From contig JANMNO010000036.1 in assembly GCA_031374115.1 (NCBI GenBank), positions 1 through 64,000 of the forward strand: a DNA stretch of 64,000 nucleotides. The letters run 5' to 3'. The DNA is from JAKFWF01 sp031374115. Its GTDB lineage: Bacteria; Pseudomonadota; Alphaproteobacteria; Rhizobiales; Hyphomicrobiaceae. The notes beneath the pieces were generated by a model that did not search any database, had not been told where the DNA came from, and saw only the letters and a program-made list of their open reading frames with translations. Positions within the stretch are counted from its first letter, which is position 1. Each line of letters opens with the position of its first letter. Below are positions 17,710-26,368 of the stretch, one piece after another. Both the position numbers and the translations under genes were made by a program.

Positions 17710-18734
17710 CAGCGCAACCGGTAACGCAGCCCCCCCGGGGCAGTCCCGAGTCGCTGGACCAGCTTTCCAAAGAAGCCGCCAGCAACACCAATGCGTTAGG
17801 CTGGTTCGCCACTCTGCGTGCCCGCCTCGGCCTGCCTGGGGGCCCTTCCCTGCGAGAGACCATCGAGGATGCGCTGAAGTCCGACGATAAGTCGCCCGAC
17901 GCGTTCACCGCCGAAGAGCGCAGCATGTTGCTCCGTCTCCTTCGCTTCGGCGCGCTGCGTGTCGAGGATGTGATGGTGCCACGCGCCGATATCATCGCGG
18001 CCGACGAGAGCGACTCAATGGGCGAAATTCTGCGTGTCTTCCAAGACGCAGGTGTTTCACGAATTCCTCTGTTTAACGAAACACTCGACGATCCACGCGG
18101 CATGATCCACGTCAAGGATCTACTGCAGTGGATGACCGGTGACGCGGGCAAAACCCCCGATGGCACCGATCGTCCGCTTCCGGACCTCGTCAAGATCGAT
18201 CTGACGAAATCTGTCCTAGCAACCAAAATCCGCCGCCAGGTGCTCTATGTGCCGCCATCTATGCCGGCCATGAACCTGTTGATCCGCATGCAATCGACGC
18301 GCATCCACATGGCGCTGGTCGTAGATGAGTATGGTGGCACGGATGGCCTGGTGACGATCGAGGACTTGGTCGAACAGATCGTCGGCGACATCGAAGATGA
18401 GCACGATGAATTCGAAGACGCGCATATCAGTCAGGACCCGAAACTCGGGTTAGTGGCATCGGCACGAACGCCGGTGAAGGAGCTTGAGGAGCTGCTCGAT
18501 CTCAAGTTGCTCACGCCGGAGGAAGAGGCGGCGATCGATACGTTGGGTGGGTTGATGTTCGCTCTGGTTGGACGCATCCCCACCCGGGGCGAGATCGTTT
18601 TGCACCAGGCAGGTATCGAGTTCGAAGTTCTCGATGCGGATCCACGGCGTGTAAAGCGGTTGCGCATTATCGATGCGCGTGCGTCACGTAACATTGTTCA
18701 GGCGTTGTCCAACGCGACTGCTACAAAATCATGA
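17706..18734 (+). CDS. corC: CorC/HlyC-family CBS-domain protein
   Basis: This 342-residue cytosolic protein has two CBS domains (about 95-225) containing VEDVMVPRADIIAADES and LVVDEYGGTDGLVTIEDLVE, followed by the CorC_HlyC transporter-associated domain (about 250-330). It has no DUF21 membrane domain, so it is the short CorC form rather than a full transporter. Family members are linked to Mg2+/Co2+ handling, and the gene is conserved between ybeY and lnt in many proteobacteria. Start and stop both overlap neighbours by ATGA. Confidence 0.92.
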   Translation: MTAQPVTQPPRGSPESLDQLSKEAASNTNALGWFATLRARLGLPGGPSLRETIEDALKSDDKSPDAFTAEERSMLLRLLRFGALRVEDVMVPRADIIAADESDSMGEILRVFQDAGVSRIPLFNETLDDPRGMIHVKDLLQWMTGDAGKTPDGTDRPLPDLVKIDLTKSVLATKIRRQVLYVPPSMPAMNLLIRMQSTRIHMALVVDEYGGTDGLVTIEDLVEQIVGDIEDEHDEFEDAHISQDPKLGLVASARTPVKELEELLDLKLLTPEEEAAIDTLGGLMFALVGRIPTRGEIVLHQAGIEFEVLDADPRRVKRLRIIDARASRNIVQALSNATATKS

Positions 18735-20368
18735 ACGTTTCGGCGTTGGAGCCCGGCGCACCGCTGGTCGCTCTGCTGCAGCAGATTGCAACGTGGTGTC
18801 GTGAGAGCAGCGGGCGCAAATCGAAGTGGGCGGCTTTCGCTGCCGGCGCCCTTTCGGTGCTGTCGATGGCGCCTTTTTTCCTATGGCCGATTCTCTTTTT
18901 TACGCTGCCAGTACTCGTCTGGCTGATGGATCGCGCATCTGCGCAGCCGACGACATCTTCGTGGCGGCAAGCACTGACCGCGGCCGTGCCGGGCTGGTGG
19001 TTTGGTTTTGGCTATTTCATGTTCGGCTTGTTCTGGATCGGCGAAGCCTTTCTCGTCGAGTCGGAGCGGTTCCTGTGGGCGCTACCCTTCGCCGTTACGT
19101 TATTGCCAGCGGGCCTCGCTTTGTTTTTTGGGGCCGCAACTTCAATTGCTGGTCTGATGGCACGTCCCGGCATCGAGCGTGTTCTAGCGCTCGCCATGAC
19201 CCTGTCGATTGCCGAATGGTTGCGCGGGCATATTCTTACGGGCTTTCCTTGGAACACGATCGGGTACGCCCTGACTATGCCGCTTGCGCTGATGCAATCT
19301 TCGGGGTTGATCGGCATTTATGGGCTAACACTTGTGGCAGTGTTGGTCTTTGCGGCACCAGGTGTGCTGTTGGCGCGCGGACAAGCAGCGCTTGCCTCGG
19401 TGATCGCAGTGGCGCCACTCGCGGCAATGGCAGCGTTCGGGGCAGTAAGGCTCGCATCTCTAGACGATGCTTCAGTGCCCGGCGTTCGCCTGCGTATCGT
19501 TCAGCCAAGCATTGCTCAGCGCGAGAAATGGCGGCCTGAAAACCAGCGGCAGATCTTCTTCGATCATATTCGGCTATCAAAACAGCTACCCGATGGAATA
19601 GCCGATGATGTGGCTGGTGTTACGCACGTGATCTGGCCGGAAGCTGCGATGCCATTTCGTCCGCTGCAGAGCCCTGAAGCGCTGGCAGCGATTGGCGAGA
19701 TGCTTCCTGCGGGGAAGTTCTTGATCTCCGGTGGGCTGCGAACTGTCGAACCGGCGCCGGGCGAGATCGAAGCACGTAACAGCCTGATGGTTTTCGGATC
19801 GGGCGGGGTGGTCGAGGGGATCTACGATAAGATACATTTGGTCCCGTTTGGCGAGTATCTGCCGTTCCAAACGGTTTTGGAAAAAATTGGGCTCGAGCAG
19901 CTGGCGCGTCAGCGCGGCGGTTTCGGTATTGGGCGGCGGCCGCGCGCGACGATGAAGATTGCTGGGCTGCCGCCTGTGGGACCGCTGATCTGCTACGAAG
20001 CAATCTTTCCGGCCACGCTCGTGCATGGGAATGGCCAACGTCCAGGCGTCTTCGTGAACGTCACTAATGACGGCTGGTTCGGCAATACGACCGGTCCACG
20101 TCAGCATCTGCATCAAGCGCGCGTGCGCGCCGTCGAGGAGGGCGTGCCCCTGGTGCGCGCCGCTAACAACGGCATTTCAGGCGTTATTGCGCCCTCTGGC
20201 CGAATGACGGCCTTTCTCGCCCTGAACGAAAAAGGAAGCGTAGATGCGGATCTGCCACGGGCACTCGCGCCTCCCCTTTATGCGCGACTAGGGGATTGGA
20301 TTTTTCTGGGATTGATGTCGCTAGTGGCTGGCGTTTTCTTTACCCTGCGCACCGGTCGCCCCCGTTGA
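18731..20368 (+). CDS. lnt: Apolipoprotein N-acyltransferase Lnt
   Basis: Lnt adds the third acyl chain to the N-terminal cysteine of lipoproteins at the outer face of the inner membrane. The 545-residue protein has about six N-terminal transmembrane segments (residues 30-240), then a periplasmic nitrilase-like domain, then a final helix. The catalytic triad is readable: Glu in IWPEAAMPF, Lys in YDKIHLVPFGEYLPF, and Cys in LICYEAIFP. It is translationally coupled to corC by an ATGA overlap. Confidence 0.96.
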   Translation: MNVSALEPGAPLVALLQQIATWCRESSGRKSKWAAFAAGALSVLSMAPFFLWPILFFTLPVLVWLMDRASAQPTTSSWRQALTAAVPGWWFGFGYFMFGLFWIGEAFLVESERFLWALPFAVTLLPAGLALFFGAATSIAGLMARPGIERVLALAMTLSIAEWLRGHILTGFPWNTIGYALTMPLALMQSSGLIGIYGLTLVAVLVFAAPGVLLARGQAALASVIAVAPLAAMAAFGAVRLASLDDASVPGVRLRIVQPSIAQREKWRPENQRQIFFDHIRLSKQLPDGIADDVAGVTHVIWPEAAMPFRPLQSPEALAAIGEMLPAGKFLISGGLRTVEPAPGEIEARNSLMVFGSGGVVEGIYDKIHLVPFGEYLPFQTVLEKIGLEQLARQRGGFGIGRRPRATMKIAGLPPVGPLICYEAIFPATLVHGNGQRPGVFVNVTNDGWFGNTTGPRQHLHQARVRAVEEGVPLVRAANNGISGVIAPSGRMTAFLALNEKGSVDADLPRALAPPLYARLGDWIFLGLMSLVAGVFFTLRTGRPR

Positions 20369-20425
20369 CGCCCGCCGGACGGATAAATACGACACCGCTT
20401 CCGTTTTGTGCGACAGGTAAAAGTA

Positions 20426-20437
20426 GTCATTCATGAC
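20426..20437. promoter_or_regulatory. Candidate operator (inverted repeat) upstream of the XRE regulator
   Basis: GTCAT-TC-ATGAC is a small perfect inverted repeat 22 bases before the start of the XRE-type regulator gene. Regulators of this class often bind such repeats over their own promoter. The arms are short (5 bases), so chance is possible. Confidence 0.3.
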
Positions 20438-20458
20438 GACTGAACAGAAAGAGCGCTT

Positions 20459-20911
20459 GTGAGCGAGTCGGGCAACGAAGAAAAGGGCTCCAGAAGACCG
20501 AATCCCGTCGATATCCACGTCGGCAGCCGGGTGCGATTTCGGCGCATGCTCCTCGGGATGAGCCAGGAGCGTTTGGGTGAGAAGCTCGGACTTACCTTTC
20601 AGCAGGTGCAGAAGTACGAAAAGGGCGTCAACCGAATTGGCGCAAGCCGGCTGTTCGAGCTTTCTCGCGTGCTCGGCGTGAGCGTGAGTTTCTTTTACGA
20701 CGAAGCTCCAGATCATATGGCGGCGCCTCTGGAAGTTGGCGCCGTGCGTGGGTTTGCTGAAATGCCCGCTGAAAGCTATGCGTCCGATTTTTTGTCGAGC
20801 CGCGAAGGCTTGGAACTGAATAAGGCGTTTGCCCGTATCAGTGATCCGAAAGTCAGGCGGACAATTGTCGATTTGGTTCGATCTTTGGCCGGTGAAGACG
20901 TCAAACAATAG
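20459..20911 (+). CDS. XRE-family transcriptional regulator
   Basis: This 150-residue DNA-binding protein has a Cro/CI helix-turn-helix at about residues 22-77 (core MSQERLGEKLGL...QQVQKYEKGVNRI). A short helical C-terminal domain rich in charged residues follows. It belongs to the conserved alphaproteobacterial group found between lnt and metK, related to the acid-regulated PhrR type of rhizobia; its physiological target is not settled. The start is GTG at 20459, since no ATG fits. The 12-base inverted repeat just upstream may be an autoregulatory site. Confidence 0.9.
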   Translation: MSESGNEEKGSRRPNPVDIHVGSRVRFRRMLLGMSQERLGEKLGLTFQQVQKYEKGVNRIGASRLFELSRVLGVSVSFFYDEAPDHMAAPLEVGAVRGFAEMPAESYASDFLSSREGLELNKAFARISDPKVRRTIVDLVRSLAGEDVKQ

Positions 20912-20979
20912 CTGCTGTTATTACTGCGTCTTGACTGTGCCTCGGCTTGACCCTGCCACCAAAGACTATAAACAGCAGC
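20911..20979 (+). repeat. Inverted repeat in the metK leader
   Basis: GCTGCTGTT (20911-20919) and AACAGCAGC (20971-20979) are perfect nine-base inverted arms separated by 51 bases, in the stretch between the XRE gene and metK. Pairing would form a long-looped stem in the metK leader RNA. It does not fit the SAM-II or SAM/SAH riboswitch patterns I know, so any regulatory role is a guess. Confidence 0.35.
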
Positions 20980-21030
20980 GCCAACGCAACGGTCGCAATT
21001 GACGCGGCATTCTCTTCACGGGGTTGTACA

Positions 21031-22314
21031 GTGGCACGCCAATCTTTTCAGTTTACCAGCGAATCTGTATCCGAGGGCCATCCGGATAAGGTCTGCGATC
21101 AAATTTCAGACGCCATCCTGGACGCTTTCCTCGAGAACGATGCTCGCCTTGGCATTTCTGACGACAGCCGCATCAATACCCGTCTTGGTTGCGAGACGCT
21201 CGCCACGACCAACAAGATCGTTATTGCGGGTGAGGGGCGCGGCCAAGCGCCATTGTTCAAGAATTACGAGGGCAAGAAAGAAGCACTGGTCAACCGCGAG
21301 TTGATATCGCAAATCGCTCGCGATGTGGTTCGCGATATCGGTTACGATCAGGATGGATTCTCCTATCACGGTCTCGATATCGAAGTGTTACTGCACGGGC
21401 AGTCGCCTGACATCGCCATGGGCGTCGATCCCAAGAAGGCTGGCAACACCGGTGATCAGGAAGGTGCAGGCGATCAAGGCATGATGTTCGGCTTCGCTTG
21501 CACCGAGAGTGAAGTCTACGAGAAGAATTCATTCATGCCGGCGCCGATCTTTTTCGCGCACAAGCTTCTGAAAGTGCTTTCCGACAAGCGGCGCTCGAAG
21601 GAGTTGCCGGATCTGCAGCCCGACGCCAAGAGCCAAGTGACCGTCCAGTATGTCGATGGCAAGCCGGTCGGTTGCACCAAGGTCGTGGTATCGACTCAGC
21701 ATAATGCGCGCACATCGACGGGCAAGGAATATACGCCGGCAATGGTCAAGGAGATGATCACGGCGGCCGTTTCTTCTTCGTTGCCCAAAGGTTGGATGCC
21801 GAAGAACGAACTCGATTTCCTGGTCAACCCGACAGGTAACTTCGTCGTCGGCGGTCCCGATGGCGATTGTGGTCTGACTGGTCGCAAGATCATCGTCGAC
21901 ACCTACGGTGGGTATGCGCCACACGGGGGCGGCGCTTTCTCCGGCAAGGATCCGACGAAGGTCGATCGATCCGCTGCTTACGCTGCCCGTTATCTCGCGA
22001 AGAACGTTGTTGCAGCTGGCCTCGCCGAGCGCTGCATGATCCAGGTCGCCTACGCCATCGGCGTTGCCGAGCCGATGTCGTTGCTGGTCGACACACAAGG
22101 CACCGGCAAGTGCGACGAGGCGAAGTTGGAGCGTATCTTGGCAGAGCTGTTCCCGCTGCGCCCAACGGACATTCGCCGCAAGCTCGAACTCAACAAGCCG
22201 ATCTACCGGCGTACTGCATCGTACGGTCACTTTGGGCGCGCGCCGGAGAAGGACGGTGGCTTCTCGTGGGAGCGGATCGATCTTGCCGACACCATCCGCA
22301 AGGCGATGGACTGA
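21031..22314 (+). CDS. metK: S-adenosylmethionine synthetase
   Basis: MetK makes SAM from methionine and ATP in the cytoplasm and so supplies the methyltransferases and radical-SAM enzymes encoded around it. The protein is about 427 residues from the GTG at 21031 and contains GHPDKVCDQISDA (ATP and metal site), GAGDQGMMFGFA, and the P-loop-like GGGAFSGKDPTKVDRSAAY. The GTG is chosen because the conserved N-terminus (RQSFQFTSESVSEGHPDK) begins right after it. A frame opening at 20947 would add 28 residues without similarity. Confidence 0.95.
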   Translation: MARQSFQFTSESVSEGHPDKVCDQISDAILDAFLENDARLGISDDSRINTRLGCETLATTNKIVIAGEGRGQAPLFKNYEGKKEALVNRELISQIARDVVRDIGYDQDGFSYHGLDIEVLLHGQSPDIAMGVDPKKAGNTGDQEGAGDQGMMFGFACTESEVYEKNSFMPAPIFFAHKLLKVLSDKRRSKELPDLQPDAKSQVTVQYVDGKPVGCTKVVVSTQHNARTSTGKEYTPAMVKEMITAAVSSSLPKGWMPKNELDFLVNPTGNFVVGGPDGDCGLTGRKIIVDTYGGYAPHGGGAFSGKDPTKVDRSAAYAARYLAKNVVAAGLAERCMIQVAYAIGVAEPMSLLVDTQGTGKCDEAKLERILAELFPLRPTDIRRKLELNKPIYRRTASYGHFGRAPEKDGGFSWERIDLADTIRKAMD

Positions 22315-22350
22315 ACGGTTCTCGCGGTCGTTTTCATTTGTGGCTCGGCC

Positions 22351-23094
22351 ATGATCAGTGAGCATGACTACGACGACCTGCGCGGCGAACTCCGCTCGTT
22401 TGGCCGTCGGCGTGGTCGCACACTGACAGCTCGGCAGCAGCATCTGATCGATAAAGTGCTCCCGCCGAACCGGTTGCGGATCGATCAGCCTGCGCCTGAG
22501 GCCGCGTCGCTCGCCCTCACCTTGGTACCACGCGCCGTGGAAGCTTGGCTCGAGATCGGATTTGGCGGCGGCGAACACCTGCTTGCTCAGGCCCAGGCTC
22601 ACCCCGACCGGGCAATCATCGGCTGCGAGCCTTTCATCGATGGCGTCGTGAAAGTGCTTGCCGCCATTGAAGAGCAGTCGATCAAGAATATCCGTCTGCA
22701 CGACGACGATGCCCGCGACGTTTTGCGATGGCTGCCGCGCGCATCAATCGATCGGGCGTTCGTTCTGTTTCCCGATCCGTGGCCGAAGACGCGCCATCGC
22801 AAACGGCGGCTTGTTTCCGCACCGACGCTTGCGCTGTTGGCTCGCGTCATGAAGCCCGGCGCCGAGCTGCGCGTCGCGACAGATATCGGCGACTACGCGC
22901 GTACGATCCTCGAAGCCATCAGCCACCAGAGCGCGTTTCACTGGACCGCGACAGGGCCGCAGGATTGGCGAGTGCAAGACGGCGATTGGCCGGTGACGCG
23001 CTATCAGCAAAAGGCTTACCGCGAGGGCCGCTGCAGTTATTTCTTCCGGTTTGTGCGTGTACCTGATCTTGTTCGAGGCAGCGACGTTTACTAA
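22351..23094 (+). CDS. trmB: tRNA (guanine-N7-)-methyltransferase TrmB
   Basis: TrmB forms m7G46 in the variable loop of tRNAs using SAM. The 247-residue protein has the Rossmann SAM site LEIGFGGGEHLL (near residue 68) and the diagnostic FPDPWPKTRHRKRRL segment (near 138), plus the C-terminal block ending YQQKAYREGRCSYFFRF. It follows metK by 36 bases and is probably co-transcribed with it. Confidence 0.96.
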   Translation: MISEHDYDDLRGELRSFGRRRGRTLTARQQHLIDKVLPPNRLRIDQPAPEAASLALTLVPRAVEAWLEIGFGGGEHLLAQAQAHPDRAIIGCEPFIDGVVKVLAAIEEQSIKNIRLHDDDARDVLRWLPRASIDRAFVLFPDPWPKTRHRKRRLVSAPTLALLARVMKPGAELRVATDIGDYARTILEAISHQSAFHWTATGPQDWRVQDGDWPVTRYQQKAYREGRCSYFFRFVRVPDLVRGSDVY

Positions 23095-23141
23095 GTCACG
23101 AACGCGCTCGTCGAATCAGCTGATAACGCTGCAGTTTTTTC

Positions 23142-23170
23142 TTGACGTGCCGTCGCACGTTGACTACGCA
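23142..23170 (+). promoter_or_regulatory. Candidate housekeeping promoter ahead of the rimP-nusA operon
   Basis: TTGACG (23142-23147) and TACGCA (23165-23170) are separated by 17 bases. The -35 element is good for the alphaproteobacterial sigma-70 pattern and the -10 element is weak. It lies about 105 bases before rimP and just upstream of a terminator-like hairpin, which would make that hairpin part of the leader RNA. Confidence 0.4.
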
Positions 23171-23198
23171 TACTTTGCTCATGATCATCTCAACTTTG

Positions 23199-23227
23199 GG
23201 GTGGGTCCGAAAGGATCCGCTCTTTTT
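23199..23227 (+). terminator. Terminator-like hairpin in the rimP leader (possible attenuator)
   Basis: A ten-pair stem (23199-23208 with 23213-23222, including three G-U pairs) closes on a GAAA tetraloop and is followed at once by TTTTTGTTTTG. It resembles an intrinsic terminator, yet it stands about 47 bases before the rimP start. It either ends the metK-trmB transcript or, with the promoter at 23142-23170, acts as an attenuator of the rimP-nusA-infB operon. Confidence 0.6.
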
Positions 23228-23274
23228 GTTTTGATGAACTTAAGTTTGCCCGATATGTTGGGACTGCAGACTGT

Positions 23275-23880
23275 ATGGACGCGATTGGCGACGGCGCCCC
23301 TTCCGAGGAGCGCTTCATTCAGGAGACCGGGCTTGCCGCGGGCATTGCAACGCTCGTGGAGCCTGTGCTCAATGATCTCGGCTTTCGTCTTGTTCGGGTC
23401 CAGCTGACCGGATCGGATAGTCAAACGCTGCAGATCATGGCCGAGCGGCCGGATGGCTCGATGTCCGTCGGCGACTGCGAGACTGTGTCGCGCCAAGTAT
23501 CGCCGGTCCTCGATGCCTGCGATCCGCTGTCGAATGCCTATCGGCTCGAAGTCTCTTCGCCAGGCATCGATCGGCCGCTGGTTCGCCCGTCGGATTTCGA
23601 GGATTGGTCCGGATTCGAAGCCAAGATCGAATTAAAACAGCCGGTCAATGGCCGCAAACGTTTTCGCGGCGTGCTGGACGGCTTCGAGAGTGGCGAAGTT
23701 CGCGTCGAGTGCGATATAGATCAGGTCGGCAAGCAGGTATTGGGTTTCCCGATGGCGTTGATCGGCGAGGCTAAACTCGTTCTCAGCGACGATCTCATCC
23801 GCGAGACATTGCGGCGGGCAAAGAAATTAAAGGAGCGCGGCATCGGTGCCGTCTCCGATGAAGGTTCGACACAAGAATAA
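23275..23880 (+). CDS. rimP: Ribosome maturation factor RimP
   Basis: RimP is needed for assembly of the 30S subunit, early at the S12 region. The 201-residue protein has the two family domains: an N-terminal alpha/beta domain (about 20-95) with VEPVLNDLGFRLVRVQ and LEVSSPGIDRPLVRPSDF, and a C-terminal SH3-like barrel. A charged tail follows. It begins the classic rimP-nusA-ylxR-infB-rbfA-truB-rpsO-pnp series; nusA starts 11 bases after its stop. Confidence 0.95.
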   Translation: MDAIGDGAPSEERFIQETGLAAGIATLVEPVLNDLGFRLVRVQLTGSDSQTLQIMAERPDGSMSVGDCETVSRQVSPVLDACDPLSNAYRLEVSSPGIDRPLVRPSDFEDWSGFEAKIELKQPVNGRKRFRGVLDGFESGEVRVECDIDQVGKQVLGFPMALIGEAKLVLSDDLIRETLRRAKKLKERGIGAVSDEGSTQE

Positions 23881-23891
23881 GGGTGATGGCC

Positions 23892-25523
23892 ATGGCAGTC
23901 GCAGGCGTTAGTGCAAACCGGTTGGAGCTTCTCCAGATCGCCGACAGCGTCGCACGTGAAAAAACCATCGATCGTAAAATCGTGATCGAGGCAATGGAAG
24001 ACGCCATCCAAAAGGCTGCCAAATCTCGATACGGCGCCGAAAATGATATCCGCTGCGAGATTGACCCGAAAACGGGCGAGACCAGGCTTTCTCGCGTGAT
24101 GGCAGTCGTCGAGGAGGTCGAGAACGACTCGACGCAGATCAATCTCGCGGATGCCAAGCGACGCAACCCCGACGCCAAGATCGGCGACTTCATCGCCGAG
24201 GGCTTGCCACCCCTCGACTTCGGTCGTGTCGCTGCACAAAACGCCAAGCAAGTCATCGTGCAAAAGGTGCGTGAAGCCGAGCGCGAGCGTCAGTACGGCG
24301 AATACAAGGACCGCGTCGGTGAGATCATCAACGGCACCGTGAAGCGCGTCGAGTATGGCAACGTCATCGTTGACCTAGGACGCGCCGAAGGCATCATTCG
24401 CCGCGACGAAATGATCCCACGCGAAACGCCGCGTTACGGCGATCGTATTCGCTCCTATATATACGATGTTCGTCGCGAGCCGCGCGGCCCGCAGATCTTT
24501 CTGTCGCGCGCAAAACCAGAGTTCATGTCCAAATTGTTCGCGATGGAAGTGCCAGAGATTTACGACAACGTCGTCGAAATCAAGTCTGTCGCGCGTGATC
24601 CCGGTTCGCGTGCAAAGATCGCCGTGATCTCCAAAGACAGCTCGATCGACCCCGTTGGCGCGTGCGTTGGTATGCGCGGCGCGCGTGTGCAGGCCGTCGT
24701 CAACGAATTACAGGGCGAGAAGGTCGACATCATTCAGTGGAATGCGGATGCGGCGACCTTCATCGTCAACGCTTTGGCGCCTGCTGAAGTCTCAAAGGTC
24801 GTGCTCGACGAGGACGCCGCTCGAATTGAGGTCGTGGTGCCTGAAGCCCAGCTATCGCTCGCGATCGGCCGGCGCGGGCAAAACGTGCGGCTCGCGTCTC
24901 AGTTGACCGGCTGGGATATCGACATCCTGACCGAGCAGGAGGAGAGCGAGCGGCGGCAGAAAGAATTTACCGAGCGCTCAGCCATGTTCATGGAGTGCCT
25001 CGATGTCGATGAAGTCATCGCTCAGCTACTCGTGACCGAGGGCTTTGCCAGCGTCGAGGAAGTTGCATTCGTAGATTCGTCGGAAGTGGCGCATATCGAA
25101 GGTTTCGACGAGAATACCGCAGAAGAAATCCAGACCCGCGCTCGCGAATATCTCGAGAAGCAGGAAAAGATCAAAGACGATCGCCGTCGGGAATTAGGCG
25201 TTGCCGACGAGCTGGCGCAAGTCGAAGGTGTTACGACCGCGATGCTCGTGGCCTTCGGCGAAAATGGTGTGAAGACCCTCGAGGATCTTGCCGATTGCGC
25301 GACCGACGACCTCACCGGTTGGACCGAGCGTAAGAAGGAAAAGGACGGCGAAACCATCCGTCACAAGGGCTTCCTCGACGGTTTCGAAATCGACCGCAAG
25401 GGTGCGGAAGATTTGGTCATGTCGGCGCGCGTACTTGCCGGTTGGATAAAGGCGGAAGACCTGGTGGTCGCCGAGGCGGCTGAGGACGAATCAGAAACAC
25501 CGGTCCCGCACCAAGTGCCGTGA
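23892..25523 (+). CDS. nusA: Transcription termination/antitermination factor NusA
   Basis: NusA binds RNA polymerase and nascent RNA and modulates pausing, termination and rrn antitermination. The 543-residue protein shows, in order, the N-terminal polymerase-binding domain (1-130), an S1 domain (INGTVKRVEYGNVIVDLGRAE), two KH domains with GARVQAVVNELQGEKVDI and IGRRGQNVRLASQLTGW, and a C-terminal extension with two helix-hairpin-helix acidic repeats, as usual in alphaproteobacteria. The ATG at 23892 is preferred because AAGGGTG is then about 7 bases upstream. Closer GTG and ATG codons at 23883 and 23886 sit inside the ribosome-binding sequence. Confidence 0.97.
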   Translation: MAVAGVSANRLELLQIADSVAREKTIDRKIVIEAMEDAIQKAAKSRYGAENDIRCEIDPKTGETRLSRVMAVVEEVENDSTQINLADAKRRNPDAKIGDFIAEGLPPLDFGRVAAQNAKQVIVQKVREAERERQYGEYKDRVGEIINGTVKRVEYGNVIVDLGRAEGIIRRDEMIPRETPRYGDRIRSYIYDVRREPRGPQIFLSRAKPEFMSKLFAMEVPEIYDNVVEIKSVARDPGSRAKIAVISKDSSIDPVGACVGMRGARVQAVVNELQGEKVDIIQWNADAATFIVNALAPAEVSKVVLDEDAARIEVVVPEAQLSLAIGRRGQNVRLASQLTGWDIDILTEQEESERRQKEFTERSAMFMECLDVDEVIAQLLVTEGFASVEEVAFVDSSEVAHIEGFDENTAEEIQTRAREYLEKQEKIKDDRRRELGVADELAQVEGVTTAMLVAFGENGVKTLEDLADCATDDLTGWTERKKEKDGETIRHKGFLDGFEIDRKGAEDLVMSARVLAGWIKAEDLVVAEAAEDESETPVPHQVP

Positions 25524-25541
25524 GGATAAGAAGGACGAGGT

Positions 25542-26213
25542 ATGGAGACGGAGCCGGCAGTCGCGCAGACGATCGATATTCGTAAGCCGGGAAAACCCAG
25601 TTTGCGGACATGCATCGTCACGCGTGCCGAGTTGCCGCCGTCCGAACTCATCCGCTTCGTTCCCGCGCCCGATGGCTTGGTCACGCCGGATCTGGCTCGG
25701 AAACTTCCCGGACGTGGCGTATGGGTGACATGCAACGCCGAGGTATTGGGCGAAGCGGTACGCTCCAGGGCTTTTGCCAAGAGTTTGAAACGTAAGGTAA
25801 CTGAGCCCGGCGGTTTGGTCGACCAGGTCGAGCAACTCATGATTAAACGTGTCATCGAGGCGCTATCGCTCGCCAATAAAGCTGGATGTCTGGTCACGGG
25901 CTTCTCGAAAATCGATACCGAATTGGCGCGCGGCAACCTCGTCGTACTGGTGCACGGTCGCGAAGCATCGGCCGACGGCTCCGGTAAGCTCGATCGCAAA
26001 TGGCGGGCGGTAGCCGCCGACCTTGGAAAAGTACCGGTAATCGTAAACGAATTGACGATTGCACAATTGGATTTGGCTACAGGTAGGGAAAATGTGGTAC
26101 ATGCAGGGTTGAGCGCAGGAGGCGCGACGAGCAGGTTCTCGATCGAAGTCGAGCGTCTCGGCCGCTATCGCTTGCCCTCTTCCTCGCGTGCACGAGAAGC
26201 TAAGGCGGAGTGA
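25542..26213 (+). CDS. ylxR: YlxR-family RNA-binding protein with L7Ae-like C-terminal domain
   Basis: This 223-residue protein fuses an N-terminal YlxR (DUF448) domain (RTCIVTRAELPPSELIRF ... GRGVWV, about 18-75) to a C-terminal L7Ae/L30e-like domain (about 100-190, with LANKAGCLVTGFSKID). YlxR proteins are small RNA- or nucleoid-associated factors always found between nusA and infB; the fused form is the normal alphaproteobacterial version. AAGGACGAGG precedes the ATG. The gene lies 18 bases after nusA. Confidence 0.92.
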   Translation: METEPAVAQTIDIRKPGKPSLRTCIVTRAELPPSELIRFVPAPDGLVTPDLARKLPGRGVWVTCNAEVLGEAVRSRAFAKSLKRKVTEPGGLVDQVEQLMIKRVIEALSLANKAGCLVTGFSKIDTELARGNLVVLVHGREASADGSGKLDRKWRAVAADLGKVPVIVNELTIAQLDLATGRENVVHAGLSAGGATSRFSIEVERLGRYRLPSSSRAREAKAE

Positions 26214-26368
26214 TCTGCTGATTGTTTGGAACTTGCTGCTGCTGCTCTCGCTCCGCGATGCGAGGCAGAATTGTTGTCGTTAGTTTTCAATAGGCGGACC
26301 AGCCTGTCGAGCCGTGTTGGCGGAAGATGATGGGAAGGCCTGTAGAATGTCGGGAAAACGGATCAGGT

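Noticed and set aside
20912..21030. SAM riboswitch before metK
   Set aside because: I looked for the SAM-II and SAM/SAH patterns and could not place their conserved bases. Only a long-looped inverted repeat is visible. A covariance search would decide.
21529..22701. Long minus-strand frame opposite metK and trmB
   Set aside because: Both metK and trmB are complete and conserved on the plus strand; the opposite frame spans their junction and has no recognisable motifs.
23051..23407. Plus-strand frame spanning the trmB end and rimP start
   Set aside because: It overlaps the hairpin and the true rimP start in another frame, and its composition is not protein-like.
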